NCBI GenBank assembly: GCA_965225625.1
Contig: CBDDBH010000028.1
Coordinates: 186,001-250,000, forward strand
Direction of reading: 5' to 3'
Origin: CBDDBH01 sp965225625
GTDB taxonomy: Bacteria; Pseudomonadota; Gammaproteobacteria; JADZEE01
Length of the DNA: 64,000 bases
The notes beneath the pieces are model-generated. The model did no database searches and had not been told where the DNA came from. It saw nothing but the letters and a program-made list of their open reading frames with translations. Below are positions 41,422-49,816 of the stretch, piece by piece; positions within the stretch are counted from its first letter, which is position 1, and each line of letters opens with the position of its first letter. The position numbers were made by a program, and so were the translations under genes.

Positions 41422-41784
41422 ATGTCTCAATTTACCCCAACAGATATAAAGCTTCATCAGAAATCCCGATTTCTTGAAATCAGCTTTGAACAAGGCGCAA
41501 GCTTTGAATTGTCCTGTGAGCTACTTCGGGTGTATTCACCATCGGCGGAAGTAAAAGGCCACGGCCCAGGGCAAGGCGTGCTGCAGGTGGGCAAGGAAGA
41601 AGTCAACATTACCGAAATCGAACCCGTTGGTAACTACGCGGTCAGATTGATTTTCGACGATGGACATAATTCGGGCATTTATTCGTGGGATTACCTCTAC
41701 GATTTGGGCAGCAAACGGGAACGGTATTGGACAGAGTATCTGGCCGCGCTTAAGTCAGCGGGGCATGCGCGCCAGCAACACTGA
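41422..41784 (+). CDS. DUF971 domain protein
   Basis: 120 residues of the DUF971 family, related to the N-terminal domain of gamma-butyrobetaine hydroxylase. IKLHQKSRFLEISFEQGASF opens the domain; ITEIEPVGNYAVRLIFDDGHNSGIYSW (core GNYAVRLIFDDGH) is the signature. Often found beside hslU in this group, as here. The role is unknown; an Fe-S or iron-related function has been suggested for relatives. Confidence 0.9.
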   Translation: MSQFTPTDIKLHQKSRFLEISFEQGASFELSCELLRVYSPSAEVKGHGPGQGVLQVGKEEVNITEIEPVGNYAVRLIFDDGHNSGIYSWDYLYDLGSKRERYWTEYLAALKSAGHARQQH

Positions 41785-41870
41785 CCCGCACGCGGCCATT
41801 CGACATGGTCGTCGTTGGGAATGCACCAGCGTGGGGCGCAGCTTCGCTTCACGCCGTATCTGCAGTAGAC

Positions 41871-42614
41871 ATGCCAGATAAAAGCGCAGATTTCGGTTTT
41901 CGCCGCGTCTCGCCCGAGGAGAAGGGTCAGCTTGTAGAGCGAGTCTTTGGCTCAGTTTCTGCTCGCTACGACCTTATGAATGATCTGATGTCCTGGGGAG
42001 CACACCGGCTTTGGAAGCGCTTTGCCATAAACGTATTAGCTCCGAGGTCCGCTGAGCAAGTGCTGGATGTCGCTGGTGGCACTGGCGATTTGACCCGTTT
42101 GATTGAGCGGCGCCTGCAACGCAACGGACGGGTGCTACTTACCGACATTAACGCCGCGATGCTGCGCCAGGGTCGCAATCGGCTGATTGATAACGGCATT
42201 GCCGGTGTCGCCTGTGTGCAGGCAAGCGCGGAGGCATTACCCTTCGTCGACTCCGAATTTGATGCCGTCGCGATAGGTTTCGGTCTGCGCAACGTTACCG
42301 ACAAACCAAAGGCATTGCGCTCGATGTTGCGTGTGCTGAAACCAGGCGGTCGCTTGATTATTCTGGAGTTCTCTAAGCCGGTGCTGCCGCTGTTGCAGCG
42401 TATGTACGACGAATATTCATTCAAAGTAATTCCCGCGATTGGTGAATTAGTTGCGCGCGATCGCGACAGTTACCAGTACCTGGTCGAATCTATTCGTATG
42501 CACCCCGACCAACAAACGCTGAAATCGATGATGGAGGAGGCGGGATTCGCCCGCGCGGAATATTTCAATCTCTCTGGTGGTATCGTTGCGGTACACCGGG
42601 GTTTTAATTTATGA
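41871..42614 (+). CDS. ubiE: UbiE, ubiquinone/menaquinone C-methyltransferase
   Basis: AdoMet-dependent C-methylation of the benzoquinol (and demethylmenaquinol) ring. ATG 41871 gives 247 residues beginning MPDKSADFGFRRVSPEEK, aligned with E. coli UbiE; the frame extends to 41805 without homology. RYDLMNDLMSWGAHRLWKR, VLDVAGGTGDLT and FGLRNVTDKPKALR are diagnostic. The stop overlaps the ubiJ ATG. Confidence 0.96.
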   Translation: MPDKSADFGFRRVSPEEKGQLVERVFGSVSARYDLMNDLMSWGAHRLWKRFAINVLAPRSAEQVLDVAGGTGDLTRLIERRLQRNGRVLLTDINAAMLRQGRNRLIDNGIAGVACVQASAEALPFVDSEFDAVAIGFGLRNVTDKPKALRSMLRVLKPGGRLIILEFSKPVLPLLQRMYDEYSFKVIPAIGELVARDRDSYQYLVESIRMHPDQQTLKSMMEEAGFARAEYFNLSGGIVAVHRGFNL

Positions 42615-43234
42615 CGAAACTGGCGGGCAGTAGTTTGATGGATGCGATGTCGCGGGGGATCTCCTGGTTTCTGCGCTTCGATCCGGAAACGCTGGATGCC
42701 TTGTCGAAACTGGACGGTCGGGTTATCGCGATCGAGGTTCTGGGCATTGACGAAGTTATCTTTGTAATGCCGCAGCGGCAGGGTGTAGTGCTACAGGGCG
42801 CGTGTGCGAGCTCACCCGATGTGCGGATCACCGGCAAACTGATTGATCTGTTGTCGCTGACCCGGCAACAAGAGGTAACGCACAGCGGTGCGGTAAATAT
42901 CACCGGAGACCTTGCGGTTGCCCGGGAATTTGAAACCTTGCTAAAAAATCTGAACATTGATTGGGAGGAGGCCGTCTCGCCCGCGACCGGAGATTTCCTC
43001 GCGCATAAACTTGGCAACGCAGCGCGAAGGCTGCGTGCGTGGGCGCGAGGCTCGCGCACGAGCTTTGAGGAAGATGTATCCGAATTTTTGCGCTACGAAC
43101 GCAGACTCGTGCCGCAGCCTGGCGAGCTAGACCAATTTCTTGGTGCAATAGACCGCTTGAGAGACGACGTCGAGCGCCTTGAGCAGCGAGTCGGCCGTAT
43201 GGACAAACCGGTTAGCTCGCAATACGAGCCATGA
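42611..43234 (+). CDS. ubiJ: UbiJ, ubiquinone biosynthesis accessory factor
   Basis: SCP2-fold lipid-binding protein of the soluble Ubi complex, thought to present polyprenyl intermediates. The 207 residues have an SCP2 domain (about 15-115) and a charged C-terminal half with coiled-coil character (AIDRLRDDVERLEQRV). It is flanked by ubiE and ubiB with ATGA overlaps on both sides, the order seen in E. coli. Confidence 0.9.
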   Translation: MTKLAGSSLMDAMSRGISWFLRFDPETLDALSKLDGRVIAIEVLGIDEVIFVMPQRQGVVLQGACASSPDVRITGKLIDLLSLTRQQEVTHSGAVNITGDLAVAREFETLLKNLNIDWEEAVSPATGDFLAHKLGNAARRLRAWARGSRTSFEEDVSEFLRYERRLVPQPGELDQFLGAIDRLRDDVERLEQRVGRMDKPVSSQYEP

Positions 43235-44892
43235 TTACACCGGGCCAGTTTTTTCGTATCTTCGCGATTCAGCGGATCCTGATCCGGCATGGCATGGACG
43301 AGATGATCCTCGCCGCACCGGTGTTCCAATACCTGAAATTCATGCTTTATCTATTGCCGTGGAATTGGATGCGCTCAGCGTATGCCCCACGCGCCCAGCG
43401 GCTACGCAATGCACTTGAGGAACTCGGGCCCATCTTTGTGAAATTTGGCCAACTGTTGTCGACGCGAAGGGATTTGTTGCCGGACGACATCGCTGAGGAA
43501 TTGGCAAAACTACAAGACGCAGTGCCACCGTTTCCAGGCAATGTCGCGCGTGAGATTGTGGAGAAGGCCTACGGACGTCCGATTGCGGACATGTTTGTAG
43601 ATTTCGACGAGGTGCCGCTAGCCTCGGCGTCTATAGCGCAAGTTCATAGCGCGAGCCGGTTGGACGGCAAGCAGGTAATACTGAAAGTAGTGCGTCCCGA
43701 CATAGCCAAAACCATCAAGCGAGATCTTGGCTTGCTGTACATCCTGGCCGAGACCGCGGAGAAGTATTGGGCTCACGGGCGCCGACTTCGTCCCAGCGGT
43801 GTAGTTGCGGAGTTGGAAAAGACGATCCTTGCTGAACTGGACATGTTGCGCGAAGCGGCGAACGCAACCCAATTACGGCGAAACTTTAGTGATTCGCAAC
43901 AACTCTACGTACCCGAAGTCGATTGGGACTTGACCCGTAGAAACGTAATGGTCATGGAGCGCATCTCAGGCATACGCATCGACGATCGTGAAGGTTTACA
44001 AAGCGCCGGGATTGATTTGAAGCAGTTGGCCGAGGCCGGGGTAGATTTGTTTTTCACCCAAGTGTTTCGCGATCATTTTTTCCACGCCGACATGCACCCG
44101 GGAAATCTTTTCGTTGTACCAAGTGAGGGTTCCTTGCCGCCCCGTTATGTGCCGGTGGATTTCGGCATTATGGGTTCACTTAGCGATATCGATCAGCGAT
44201 ATCTCGCCAATAATTTTGTCGCCTTTATGGACCGGGATTATCGTCGAGTTGCAGAATTGCACGTCGAATCCGGTTGGGTACCAAAAGCTACCCGGGTCGA
44301 TGAATTCGAGTTCGCGATTCGCGCCGTTTGCGAACCCATGTTTGATCGACCGATTAAGGAAGTTTCTTTCGGAGGTTTGTTGTTGCGTCTGTTTCAGACC
44401 GCACAGCGATTTCACATGGAGATACTTCCGCAGCTGTTGCTGCTGCAGAAGACATTGGTGAATATCGAAGGAGTTGCCCGGCAGCTGTATCCGGATCTCG
44501 ACATCTGGACAGCGGCACGGCCGGCACTGGAGCGTTGGATGCGCGAACGTGTAAGTGCTCGCTATTTTTGGAGTTCCGCAAAACGAAGAATGCCAATTGA
44601 TCGGCTGCCCGAAATACCCGGATTAGTCATAGAGTTGTTGGATAAAGCGCGCAGCGGCGAACTTCAAATGCGCTCGACCAGCGAGGATTTCGTCGCGGTG
44701 CGCGACCAGATCCGGCTCGGCTTCCAGCGTACCGTGCTGGCCATAATAGGTACGGGATGTCTCTTGGGGGCGGCGGTTCTACTTGCGCCTGATGGATTAA
44801 GTGATATGTCCGGTGGTGTGCCGGCGACGGTGTGGTTGCTCGGGTTGGTGGGACTAGGGTGTCTGGCGTCGGCGCTTCGATCCTCACCCTGA
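43231..44892 (+). CDS. ubiB: UbiB, ubiquinone biosynthesis atypical kinase/ATPase
   Basis: Membrane-associated ADCK/ABC1-family protein required for ubiquinone synthesis. The 553 residues contain the KxGQ motif (FVKFGQLLSTRRDLLP), the alanine-rich loop SASIAQVHSA, an ATP-site lysine in VILKVVRP, a catalytic loop HADMHPGNLF and a metal site VDFGIMG. Two C-terminal membrane segments are at about 496-513 and 525-545. It ends the hslVU-ubi gene run; it converges on sel1. Confidence 0.95.
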   Translation: MITPGQFFRIFAIQRILIRHGMDEMILAAPVFQYLKFMLYLLPWNWMRSAYAPRAQRLRNALEELGPIFVKFGQLLSTRRDLLPDDIAEELAKLQDAVPPFPGNVAREIVEKAYGRPIADMFVDFDEVPLASASIAQVHSASRLDGKQVILKVVRPDIAKTIKRDLGLLYILAETAEKYWAHGRRLRPSGVVAELEKTILAELDMLREAANATQLRRNFSDSQQLYVPEVDWDLTRRNVMVMERISGIRIDDREGLQSAGIDLKQLAEAGVDLFFTQVFRDHFFHADMHPGNLFVVPSEGSLPPRYVPVDFGIMGSLSDIDQRYLANNFVAFMDRDYRRVAELHVESGWVPKATRVDEFEFAIRAVCEPMFDRPIKEVSFGGLLLRLFQTAQRFHMEILPQLLLLQKTLVNIEGVARQLYPDLDIWTAARPALERWMRERVSARYFWSSAKRRMPIDRLPEIPGLVIELLDKARSGELQMRSTSEDFVAVRDQIRLGFQRTVLAIIGTGCLLGAAVLLAPDGLSDMSGGVPATVWLLGLVGLGCLASALRSSP

Positions 44893-44896
44893 CGCG

Positions 44897-45940
44897 TCAT
44901 TGCCCTCGACCGGTACCGTAATCCCTAATTAAGTGTGCCGATAGCTCCAACGCATTTTGGATCTCCATGGGCGTCATGTCATCGGCAAGTAGCTCCAGAT
45001 TACGTTTCGCTGGTTCGTAACCTCCCATGGCGCTCAGATCGAACCAGGCATAAGCCACCATGTTGTTTTTGATTACGGTCTCACCTTCGTAATACATAAT
45101 ACCTAGGTTGTGCTGGGCGCCAACGTGGCCCTGTTCGGCCGCCTGGCGAAACAGGTTGAATGCCAACTCCGGATCCGGATCCAAACCGCGCCCTTGCAAT
45201 ACCATAGTCCCGAGATTTACCTGCGCCTCCGGGTTACCGTGATCGGCAGCGCGCTGAAACCATTCTAACGCTTGAGCTAAATCCGGTTCCCTCTGATAGC
45301 CTTCGAAGAAAATGAGGCCGAGGTTGAGTTGGGCCTCCTCATGACCTTGGTCCGCTGCAAGGGTAAACAGGCGGATTGCTTCATCCAGGTCGTGCTCGGT
45401 GCCCATGCCTTCCATAAGCATAACGGCAGCATTGTATTGAGCGCCGACGACTCCTTGCTCTGCGGAATTGCGGAAGTAGTACATCGCTTTGGTCAGCTCC
45501 CGCTCCACACCCTCACCTCTGAAATAGAGCAGTCCAAGTTGAAACTGAGCATCACGATCACCTCTATCCGCGGCTTTATGTAACCACTGGGCAGCTTCTG
45601 ACAGGTCCTGAGCCACACCGAATCCACGCAGATGTAACATCCCAATGTTGTATTGCGCACCGCGCAATCCTTTTGCTTCAGCGCGCTGGAACCACTTTAA
45701 GGCGAGCGCGTAGTTTTGCTCTACGCCGCGGCCTTGCAGGTACATGACGGCGAGATTGTTGGCCGCCGCCGCATTGTCGCGCTGAGCTTGTTGCTCGAAT
45801 TGAGCGGCGGCGGCGGCGTAATCACCTTGTCGATACGCCTGTAGCGCGGGGTCCGACGGCGCTGTGACGGCGTTGCAACAGGCAAGCCAGCCGAAGACAG
45901 CCGCAAAGATGCGGGCCTGAACGCATCTGGAAATTGTCAT
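44897..45940 (-). CDS. Sel1-repeat protein
   Basis: A 347-residue secreted or periplasmic protein with an N-terminal signal-like segment. About seven Sel1-type repeats of 36 residues follow (for example NLAVMYLQGRGVEQNYALAL and LGLLYFRGEGVERELTKAM). Such solenoids mediate protein contacts. It is the last gene of the gpmI-envC-ctpA-yibQ-nrtS run and overlaps nrtS by four bases. The specific partner is unknown. Confidence 0.88.
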   Translation of the reverse strand: MTISRCVQARIFAAVFGWLACCNAVTAPSDPALQAYRQGDYAAAAAQFEQQAQRDNAAAANNLAVMYLQGRGVEQNYALALKWFQRAEAKGLRGAQYNIGMLHLRGFGVAQDLSEAAQWLHKAADRGDRDAQFQLGLLYFRGEGVERELTKAMYYFRNSAEQGVVGAQYNAAVMLMEGMGTEHDLDEAIRLFTLAADQGHEEAQLNLGLIFFEGYQREPDLAQALEWFQRAADHGNPEAQVNLGTMVLQGRGLDPDPELAFNLFRQAAEQGHVGAQHNLGIMYYEGETVIKNNMVAYAWFDLSAMGGYEPAKRNLELLADDMTPMEIQNALELSAHLIRDYGTGRGQ

Positions 45941-46182
45941 TTCTGTCTGGCGTCAGTGTGGCTTCGTAAGTCCAGGATTGCGGCTACGCTTGCGTAGGAT
46001 GAGACACAGTACGGAACGAGGTAGGTGAGTACTATCTTGAGGCTCCGCAACAACCCGAATTCGCCGCGCAGTAATGCGTCACCATGATTGATGAGGACCA
46101 GCAATGTTCCGACAATCAGGCTAACTCGTATTGCGCGTCGAACAACGCTCCTCTCGCGCGCCGTTTCGAACCATTCATTCAT
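45937..46182 (-). CDS. nrtS: NrtS-like small membrane protein
   Basis: 81 residues with two membrane segments (IRVSLIVGTLLVLINHGDALL and IVLTYLVPYCVSSYASVAAI). The pattern R-x-x-x-x-x-G-T-x-L-x-x-I-N-x-G-D with YLVPYCVSSY is that of the NrtS family, annotated as nitrate/nitrite transporters on limited evidence. It overlaps the yibQ stop, so it is part of this operon. Confidence 0.8.
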   Translation of the reverse strand: MNEWFETARERSVVRRAIRVSLIVGTLLVLINHGDALLRGEFGLLRSLKIVLTYLVPYCVSSYASVAAILDLRSHTDARQK

Positions 46183-46990
46183 TTGCGGCGATGTGCTTGA
46201 GGTGGTGTGTAACTGAGGTGGGTTTCACCGCGTGTGCCGCATTATTCATGGCGAGCAGTTCGCGAATGCCAGCTAGCCTCACCCCGTGAGTTTCCAGTTG
46301 TGGCAGCAGTTCATTGAGTATTTCGATGGTTGTAGGTTTCGGATGTGCTATACCTAACGCGTAGCCGCGACGCAGCGCGACAGCGATCAACTTCGAGAAT
46401 TGGCTACGAATTTTATCTTCGACAGCCTCGTTGTCGATAAAGATATCTCGTGCAAGCGTGGGTACCGCGCGTTCCCATGCGATTTTGGCGGCAACGCTTC
46501 CTTGGATAGTTTTACTATCGATAAAAAATAGCCCCTTGGATTTGATTGCGTCCATAAGCCAACGCATGTGTAGCGGCTCTCGGGTCAGGCGGCTGCCCAT
46601 ATGGTTGTTGATGCCGATAGCGGCTGGAACCGAAGCGAGATCGGTATGCAAAGTCTCGATCAGCGTGCGTTCGTCCATTTCTGCGCGCAACGCGCCCGGA
46701 CCCAACAACAGATTGCCCTTTATGGCTTCCATTGGCAGGTGCAGTAATACCTCTTTGTCCAGGCGCTGTGCTTCCTTGGAAAGCGGTGCAACGTTGGGCG
46801 TATGAGGTAGGAACGAGTAGGCTAATGGTCCCGGAAGCGCGATTGCTCGATAGCCATCGTGCAGGCGATACCCCATATCGTCGATGATGATGCCAATTGC
46901 GGGCAAACTGGCGTCCACGCCGGCCGCGGATGCTGGCAATACCCAAATCAGTGATAACAGAATTACGGCGTTTGCCCGATAGTGGTGCAT
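46175..46990 (-). CDS. yibQ: YibQ, divergent polysaccharide deacetylase family
   Basis: 271-residue exported protein (signal peptide ending near ASAAG). IGIIIDDMGYRLHDGYRAI contains the paired aspartates of the divergent deacetylase fold; HLPMEA and GINNHMGSRLT supply further conserved residues, and IDSKTIQGS is typical. It is regularly found with envC and ctpA. The reaction is not established. Confidence 0.92.
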   Translation of the reverse strand: MHHYRANAVILLSLIWVLPASAAGVDASLPAIGIIIDDMGYRLHDGYRAIALPGPLAYSFLPHTPNVAPLSKEAQRLDKEVLLHLPMEAIKGNLLLGPGALRAEMDERTLIETLHTDLASVPAAIGINNHMGSRLTREPLHMRWLMDAIKSKGLFFIDSKTIQGSVAAKIAWERAVPTLARDIFIDNEAVEDKIRSQFSKLIAVALRRGYALGIAHPKPTTIEILNELLPQLETHGVRLAGIRELLAMNNAAHAVKPTSVTHHLKHIAANE

Positions 46991-46993
46991 TGG

Positions 46994-48325
46994 CTAATCC
47001 GTGCGCGCCTGAAATAATACCAATCCCTTCAATAAATTTAATGCTTCATGTAATTCGTAGTCGAACTCTGCAAGCGGGCCGGTGGGTTGTGGCTTGGCTG
47101 GCGGGATCGCAGTTTCGTTCGATTCGCCATCGGATTCTGAATCGTCATTACCGCTCAAATGGTGAGCCAGGTGCTTCTCCTTGACAATGTTATCGTCCGC
47201 CGGCCGTAACACCGCTACCTCCACCCGATCGAGAACGATATCCGGAGTTATGCCCTCGGCTTGAATCGAGCGGCCCGACGGTGTGTAGTATCGTGCGGTG
47301 GTGAGTTTCAGTGCGGCGTCATTGCTGATTGGTACGATGGTTTGCACGGAACCCTTACCAAACGTTTGATGACCCATTACCACTGCCCGCCGGCTGTCTT
47401 GTAAGGCCCCCGCGACAATTTCAGATGCCGACGCCGAGCCCTCATTTACCAGCACGACCAATGGAGCACCGTTTATCAGATCCTCGGATTTGGCGTTAAA
47501 TTTCACTTCCGCGTCTTCCACGCGACCCTCCGTGTAGACGATCAGTCCTCGCGTCATAAACGCATCCGCCACTGCTACCGCGGCGCCTAGAATGCCGCCG
47601 GGGTTATTACGCAGATCCAGCACAATACCGTCGAGCGCAGCACCGTTTTCTTCGCTCAGCGCTTGCAGACCCTGACTAAGATCATCGCCGGTATGCGTCT
47701 GGAAATGAGATACGCGAACGTAGCCGAAACCTGGTTGCAACAACCGGGTCTTCACGCTCTTGACCCGGATCACGTCCCGAGTAATTACGATTTTTAACGG
47801 CCGCGCTTCCCTTTCACGTACTACCGTCAGCGTTATGTCACTGCCGGGTTTACCGCGCATGGCCTCGACTGCGTCGTTGAGGTCCATGCCTTTCACGGGA
47901 GTGTCGTCCAGACGAATGATGAGGTCGCCCGCTTTGATGCCAGCCCGCTGTGCTGGCGTATCATCGATCGGCGCGATCACTTTTACGAAACCGTCTTCCA
48001 TTCCCACTTCGATGCCCAGGCCGCCGAACTCGCCGCTGGTCCCTTCCTGTAGTCCTCGGTAAGCCTCCGGATCCAGATAGGTGGAATGCGGGTCCAGTCC
48101 TGACAGCATGCCTCGAATCGCATTTTCCAGGAGATCCTTGTCGCTGACCTCTTCCACGTACGATTTTTTAACTTTTGCAAACACATCCGTCAGCGTACGT
48201 ATTTCCGTCAGCGGGACGGGCTCCATCTCCGGCGTTACGGCGCTAGACTGTGCGGATACTTGAGTGCAATAAGCCCCGACCAGTGCGCCAAGTGCACAAA
48301 GAAGCTGTCGAAGGGTTGATTTCAT
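46994..48325 (-). CDS. ctpA: CtpA, S41-family C-terminal processing protease
   Basis: Periplasmic serine protease with a PDZ domain. ATG 48325 follows GGAG at good spacing and gives 443 residues with a signal peptide (LLCALGALVGAYCTQVSA). PDZ region: APAQRAGIKAGDLIIRLDD (residues about 125-145). Catalytic serine is in NEGSASASEIVAGAL and the lysine in GHQTFGKGSVQT. A longer frame to 48418 lacks a ribosome site. In the gpmI-envC-ctpA cluster it probably serves in envelope or wall-hydrolase control. Confidence 0.94.
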   Translation of the reverse strand: MKSTLRQLLCALGALVGAYCTQVSAQSSAVTPEMEPVPLTEIRTLTDVFAKVKKSYVEEVSDKDLLENAIRGMLSGLDPHSTYLDPEAYRGLQEGTSGEFGGLGIEVGMEDGFVKVIAPIDDTPAQRAGIKAGDLIIRLDDTPVKGMDLNDAVEAMRGKPGSDITLTVVREREARPLKIVITRDVIRVKSVKTRLLQPGFGYVRVSHFQTHTGDDLSQGLQALSEENGAALDGIVLDLRNNPGGILGAAVAVADAFMTRGLIVYTEGRVEDAEVKFNAKSEDLINGAPLVVLVNEGSASASEIVAGALQDSRRAVVMGHQTFGKGSVQTIVPISNDAALKLTTARYYTPSGRSIQAEGITPDIVLDRVEVAVLRPADDNIVKEKHLAHHLSGNDDSESDGESNETAIPPAKPQPTGPLAEFDYELHEALNLLKGLVLFQARTD

Positions 48326-48646
48326 CAGTTTATCTCCAGTATCCCGTGCTCTTGCGCACCTGGGTTTAGCTTGTATTCGAACTACGGGGCCGCACCATGC
48401 GGGTAAATGCGTACGCACTTAAGGTTCGGAGTTTGCGGCTCAAAAGTCGCATTGTCTCGGAGCATGAGCCCCCTGTCTTCCCCGGCGCTTGAACCGGTGA
48501 GGGCAATTCACGCTCGCGCTCCTTATGTGTTACCAGAGAATAAGACACGCTGGCGAGAGAAAAACTCCCGGGTCAGGCGAAGCGCGTAGAATACTCGTGG
48601 CCTGCGGGTACTGACAAGCAAGCTTGCGCACGGGCAACTGCCGGAA
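48326..48646. other. 321-bp spacer between envC and ctpA
   Basis: No gene is supported here on either strand. The only signal I can point to is a promoter candidate on the minus strand at 48588-48617. The gap breaks an otherwise tightly packed operon. Confidence 0.4.
48588..48617 (-). promoter_or_regulatory. Candidate promoter for ctpA-yibQ-nrtS-sel1
   Basis: On the minus strand TTGTCA (48617-48612) and TATTCT (48593-48588) are separated by 18 bp. It would give a 5' leader of about 255 nt, which is long, so the call is tentative. Confidence 0.28.
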
Positions 48647-49816
48647 TTAACTCGCATTGTCGCTTGTTTCACACCAACGAGCGGGATTTTGCGGAACGCC
48701 TGCACGGCGAATTTCGAAGTAAAGGCCGGTGGTATTTCGGCCGCCGCTATCACCGACCGCCGCGATGATTTCATTCGCTTCCACCCAATCGCCAACCGCG
48801 TTGAACAACGTCTGGTTGTGGCCGTACAAACTCATATAACCGCCACCGTGATCCAGGATGATCAATAGTCCCAGATGCCGGAACCAGTCTGCAAATATCA
48901 CTCGGCCTGGGCTGATAGCCCGGACTGGGATACCGGCTTGTGCTTCCAACATTACCCCTTGCCATCGAAACGCTCCATCTTCGCGTAGCGCGCCGAATGT
49001 ACGCGTGATTTCGCCCTCTGTTGGCCAAGCTAACTGGCCTTCCAGTTCATCGAATGGGGCGACCGCCGCCAACGGTGCAGCCGACGCTGCCAGCGCATCC
49101 TCGAGTTCGCGCACTAATGCTTGTAAGCGTTCTTCATCGACTCGTAAGGTGCCTAGGAGATTGCTTTGTTGCGCAATGCGTCCTTGCAGCCCGGTAACTA
49201 TCCCGTGGCGCGCCTGGCGCGCCAGTTCCACCGTCTCGAGTTCGCGCCGGGAATCCGCCCGCAGGCGGGAGAGCTTGTTGGTTTCCAGTTTGATGGCACG
49301 CTTGAACTGTTGTAGGCGCTGGAGCTTTGTTACGACGGATTTGATTTGCCGCGCGCGGGCGTCGGTGAAATACCTGTGAAATACGAGGACGCGACCAAGC
49401 CGAGAAGGGTCCTGTTGGTTTAACAGTAACTTGAGAAAGTCACTGCGGCCCATCATATAGGCAGCGCGGATCTGTTGTTGCAGCGAATTTCGCTGCTCCG
49501 TCAGCTCGATCGCGTTATTGATTTCGTCGTGTTTTAGATCGGATAAGTGGACTAGTTTGAGCGCGATTGCCGATTCGATCGCGTTCAGGCGCCCGGTGGC
49601 CTCTGCAATTGCTACTTCCTGCACGCGCAAAGCACGCTGAGCTTCGCCCAGGTTCGTCTCATCGGCATTAATTTTATTTTCAATTGCACCGATGCGTTCG
49701 CGTAGTGATGACAGTGCCGCGGCTTGTTGGTCCAGTTCCGGTTCGGCGGCGCTTTGGGTAATCCAACTCAGAATGAATATCGTGAGTGCACAACTGCGAA
49801 TTAACAGCGGTTTCAA
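48647..49816 (-). CDS. envC: EnvC-like murein hydrolase activator
   Basis: 389-residue periplasmic protein with a signal peptide, a coiled-coil region (about residues 28-245) and a C-terminal LytM domain. The LytM metal site is degenerate: the first His/Asp block reads RWQGVMLEA and the HxH block reads GLYFEIRR, as expected of an amidase activator and not a peptidase. LDHGGGYMSLYGHNQ is retained. In E. coli EnvC activates AmiA/AmiB at the septum under FtsEX. It overlaps gpmI by four bases. Confidence 0.93.
   Translation of the reverse strand: MKPLLIRSCALTIFILSWITQSAAEPELDQQAAALSSLRERIGAIENKINADETNLGEAQRALRVQEVAIAEATGRLNAIESAIALKLVHLSDLKHDEINNAIELTEQRNSLQQQIRAAYMMGRSDFLKLLLNQQDPSRLGRVLVFHRYFTDARARQIKSVVTKLQRLQQFKRAIKLETNKLSRLRADSRRELETVELARQARHGIVTGLQGRIAQQSNLLGTLRVDEERLQALVRELEDALAASAAPLAAVAPFDELEGQLAWPTEGEITRTFGALREDGAFRWQGVMLEAQAGIPVRAISPGRVIFADWFRHLGLLIILDHGGGYMSLYGHNQTLFNAVGDWVEANEIIAAVGDSGGRNTTGLYFEIRRAGVPQNPARWCETSDNAS

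Noticed and set aside
41782..41800. TGACCCGCA after the DUF971 gene as a repeat end
   Set aside because: The match stops after nine bases, before the diagnostic core.
48647..49816. EnvC as an active LytM endopeptidase
   Set aside because: The metal-binding His/Asp block and the HxH motif are both lost, as in EnvC activators.
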